From an uncultured Clostridia bacterium (lineage in GTDB: Bacteria > Bacillota > Clostridia > Christensenellales > Borkfalkiaceae): a DNA stretch of 7,006 nucleotides. Where the stretch lies: contig CALVZR010000181.1 in NCBI GenBank assembly GCA_944372565.1, positions 1-7,006 of the forward strand, given 5' to 3'. A program made the translations under genes and the position numbers. The notes under the pieces are model-generated. The model was not told the origin of the DNA and searched no databases. It worked only from the letters and a program-made list of their open reading frames with translations. Every line of letters begins with the position of its first letter. The first letter of the stretch is position 1. Positions 6,109 to 7,006 of the stretch are shown piece after piece.

Positions 6109-6128
6109 GCAAAAAATTTCGTTTTTGC
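6109..6128 (-). other. Leader hairpin upstream of the histidinol phosphatase gene
   Basis: GCAAAAA (6128-6122) pairs perfectly with TTTTTGC (6115-6109) around a 6-nt loop, within the leader of about 90 nt between the predicted transcription start and the gene. The stem is A/T-rich and of modest stability; it does not cover the ribosome binding site. No riboswitch class is recognised. Confidence 0.35.
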
Positions 6129-6183
6129 CCTGTTTACCCGCGGGCATGCGAATACGGTAACCGCCCTTGCGGCGCGCCTGTCT

Positions 6184-6220
6184 TATTTACAGTATAGCAC
6201 GCCCGCCGCGGCTTTTGCAA
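6184..6220 (-). promoter_or_regulatory. Extended -10 promoter of the histidinol phosphatase gene
   Basis: On the minus strand, -35 TTGCAA (6220-6215) and -10 TATACT (6196-6191) are 18 bp apart, and TGC directly before the -10 forms an extended -10 element. Transcription should begin near 6184, giving a 5' leader of about 90 nt. The GC-rich spacer carries one arm of the inverted repeat at 6206-6234. Confidence 0.72.
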
Positions 6221-6234
6221 GCGAATCGCCGCGG
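6206..6234. repeat. 7-bp inverted repeat flanking the -35 box (possible operator)
   Basis: CCGCGGC (6206-6212) and GCCGCGG (6228-6234) are perfect inverted repeats with a 15-nt spacer that contains the -35 TTGCAA of the downstream promoter. The placement would suit a repressor site. In GC-rich DNA such a match can arise by chance, and CCGCGG also occurs in the adjacent terminator arms and at 6138-6143. Confidence 0.35.
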
Positions 6235-6244
6235 ATAAAACGGG

Positions 6245-6270
6245 AAAAGCCGCGGGGTTTCCCCCGCGGC
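6245..6270 (-). terminator. Rho-independent terminator of the collagen-like gene
   Basis: A perfect 9-bp stem (GCCGCGGGG, 6270-6262, with CCCCGCGGC, 6257-6249) has a GAAA tetraloop on the minus strand and is followed by TTTT (6248-6245) and, after four bases, a second TTTT. It starts 25 nt after the stop codon at 6298-6296. Confidence 0.85.
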
Positions 6271-6295
6271 CGGAAGCAAATCGAAAGATGAAATA

Positions 6296-7006
6296 TCAGC
6301 TCAGTTTCAGCACCGAAAGCGTTACGTTGGTGAAAGCCACGGTGTTCGCCGAGGTATTGAACAGCGTGAGCGTGCTTGGCGCGTCCGCCGTAACGACGAC
6401 GGTTTTGCCGCCCGAAATCGACTGCGTGGTGTTGCCGTAAACGGTGGACGTGGCGCCGCTCACCGCCGTGCCGTCTTTCCGAAGTTCGACCACAACATCG
6501 CCCGCGGTCTGCGAGGTTCCGTTGAAGGAATACGATACGAGATAAGTCCCTATCGGAAGATTTACCTGATTGGTCGAAACGCTCATCGTGGAACCGGGCG
6601 TTGCGGCAAGCTGATTGAGATCGAGTTGGGTATTGGTCGCCGCGGACTGCGTGGCGTTCCCCGCAGTGATGGCGTCCGCCGTGCCCGTCGCGCCCGTGGG
6701 ACCCGTCGGACCGGTATCGCCGGTAAGCCCCTGGATCCCCTGCGCTCCCTGCGCGCCTTCGGGACCGGTTGCTCCCGTGGCGCCGGTAGCGCCCGTTGCA
6801 CCCGTAGGACCTGTTGCGCCGGTTGCACCCGCGGTCCCTTGCAGTCCTTGAATGCCCTGCGCGCCGGCAGGACCGGTTGCCCCCGTGGCGCCCGTGGGGC
6901 CGGTCGCGCCCGTGGGGCCTGTAGCACCCGTTACGCCCTGGATTCCCTGCGCCCCCTGCGGCCCGGCAGGTCCGGTTGCTCCCGTGGCACCCGTCACGCC
7001 CGCCAG
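6296..7006 (-). CDS. Collagen-like Gly-X-Thr repeat protein with BclA-like C-terminal domain, 5'-truncated
   Basis: The 3' 236 codons are visible and the frame continues past the right edge, so the N-terminus, any signal peptide or anchoring motif, and total length are unknown. Residues 3-110 are 36 unbroken Gly-X-Y triplets (mostly GAT, GPT, GAQ, GIQ), which should form a collagen triple helix; Thr occupies 22 of 36 Y positions, a pattern seen in bacterial collagen-like proteins where Thr can be glycosylated. Residues 111-236 are a Thr/Ser/Asn/Val-rich, beta-strand domain with NLPIGTYLVSYSFNGTS (149-165), VVVELRKDGTAVSG, and the closing TLSVLKLS. This resembles the trimerising C-terminal domain of exosporium BclA-type proteins. 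A role in the spore surface or cell surface is inferred from family only. A GTG at 6997 is an internal Val codon (G-V-T), not a start. Confidence 0.88.
   Translation of the reverse strand: MAGVTGATGATGPAGPQGAQGIQGVTGATGPTGATGPTGATGATGPAGAQGIQGLQGTAGATGATGPTGATGATGATGATGPEGAQGAQGIQGLTGDTGPTGPTGATGTADAITAGNATQSAATNTQLDLNQLAATPGSTMSVSTNQVNLPIGTYLVSYSFNGTSQTAGDVVVELRKDGTAVSGATSTVYGNTTQSISGGKTVVVTADAPSTLTLFNTSANTVAFTNVTLSVLKLS
6677..7006 (-). repeat. Collagen-type tandem triplet repeat region with higher-order period
   Basis: This stretch encodes 36 consecutive Gly-X-Y triplets in nine-base units of the form GGN-NNN-ACN. A longer period is visible: Gln-rich blocks GPAGPQGAQGIQ (6973-6938), GPAGAQGIQGLQ (6874-6839) and GPEGAQGAQGIQ (6766-6731) recur after 99 and 108 nt, separated by Thr-rich triplets. 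Synonymous codons vary between units, so the DNA is less uniform than the protein. The repeat continues to the window edge. Confidence 0.93.

Noticed and set aside
6092..6112. TTG start seven codons upstream of the chosen ATG of the PHP gene
   Set aside because: No Shine-Dalgarno sequence precedes it, the sequence before it is part of a hairpin, and the conserved domain begins at the ATG.
6088..6147. A 19-codon open frame (MPAGKQGKNEIFCGRKRGL) overlapping the histidinol phosphatase start as ATGA
   Set aside because: The overlap is suggestive of coupling, but there is no ribosome binding site before its ATG, no His codons as in a his leader, and no family support. Chance is likely.
6995..6997. 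GTG as a start codon for the collagen-like gene
   Set aside because: It is the Val of a Gly-Val-Thr triplet in a frame that stays open to the window edge, so it is internal.
6677..7006. CRISPR-like or satellite array
   Set aside because: The repetition is a translated Gly-X-Y pattern in a continuous frame, with no constant repeat and unique spacer structure.
1..7006. Defence system, prophage, insertion sequence, tRNA or rRNA gene
   Set aside because: No transposase, integrase, terminal repeats, tRNA-like cloverleaf or defence-associated domain was seen; the reading frames are accounted for by the listed genes.

Overview
All eight or nine recognisable genes lie on the minus strand, so the window is read from right to left. 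The set comprises SigH-type sigma factor, mini-RNase III, a Gly-rich YbaB/EbfC protein, a PHP-type histidinol phosphatase and a collagen-like protein with a BclA-like C-terminal domain. Together with strong AGGAGG-like ribosome binding sites and GC-rich codons, this points to a GC-rich member of the Clostridia (Firmicutes/Bacillota), perhaps an uncultured gut lineage. The lineage assignment is inference from gene content only.

Right end (6245-7006): the 3' part of a collagen-like surface or spore-coat type gene, with 36 visible Gly-X-Y triplets and a beta-rich C-terminal domain, closed by a GNRA-loop terminator. Then (5216-6220) a monocistronic unit: an extended -10 promoter, a leader of about 90 nt with a small hairpin, a histidinol-phosphatase-like PHP gene, and two consecutive terminators.

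Left part (1-5165): a consensus-like promoter (TATAAT, 17-bp spacer) drives a tightly packed operon, mrnC-rlmB-sigH-dnaX-ybaB-recR-gpsA. It joins 23S rRNA maturation and methylation (mrnC, rlmB), the transition-state/sporulation sigma factor (sigH), the DNA polymerase III clamp loader with recombination-associated partners (dnaX, ybaB, recR), and phospholipid precursor synthesis (gpsA, cut off by the window edge). Several junctions overlap or nearly touch (ATGA, TAATG, 1-2 nt gaps), suggesting translational coupling. A strong terminator-like hairpin interrupts the operon between ybaB and recR and probably lowers expression of recR-gpsA.

Most of the window is conserved housekeeping content, and I see no clear undescribed system. 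The points most worth a second look are the operon arrangement, the mid-operon hairpin, a canonical A_AAA_AAC slippery heptamer inside dnaX with a nearby -1 stop, and the higher-order repeat of the collagen-like gene. No gene-free stretch exceeds 300 bases; the two longest gaps (5095-5293 and 6092-6295) hold the promoters and terminators listed.
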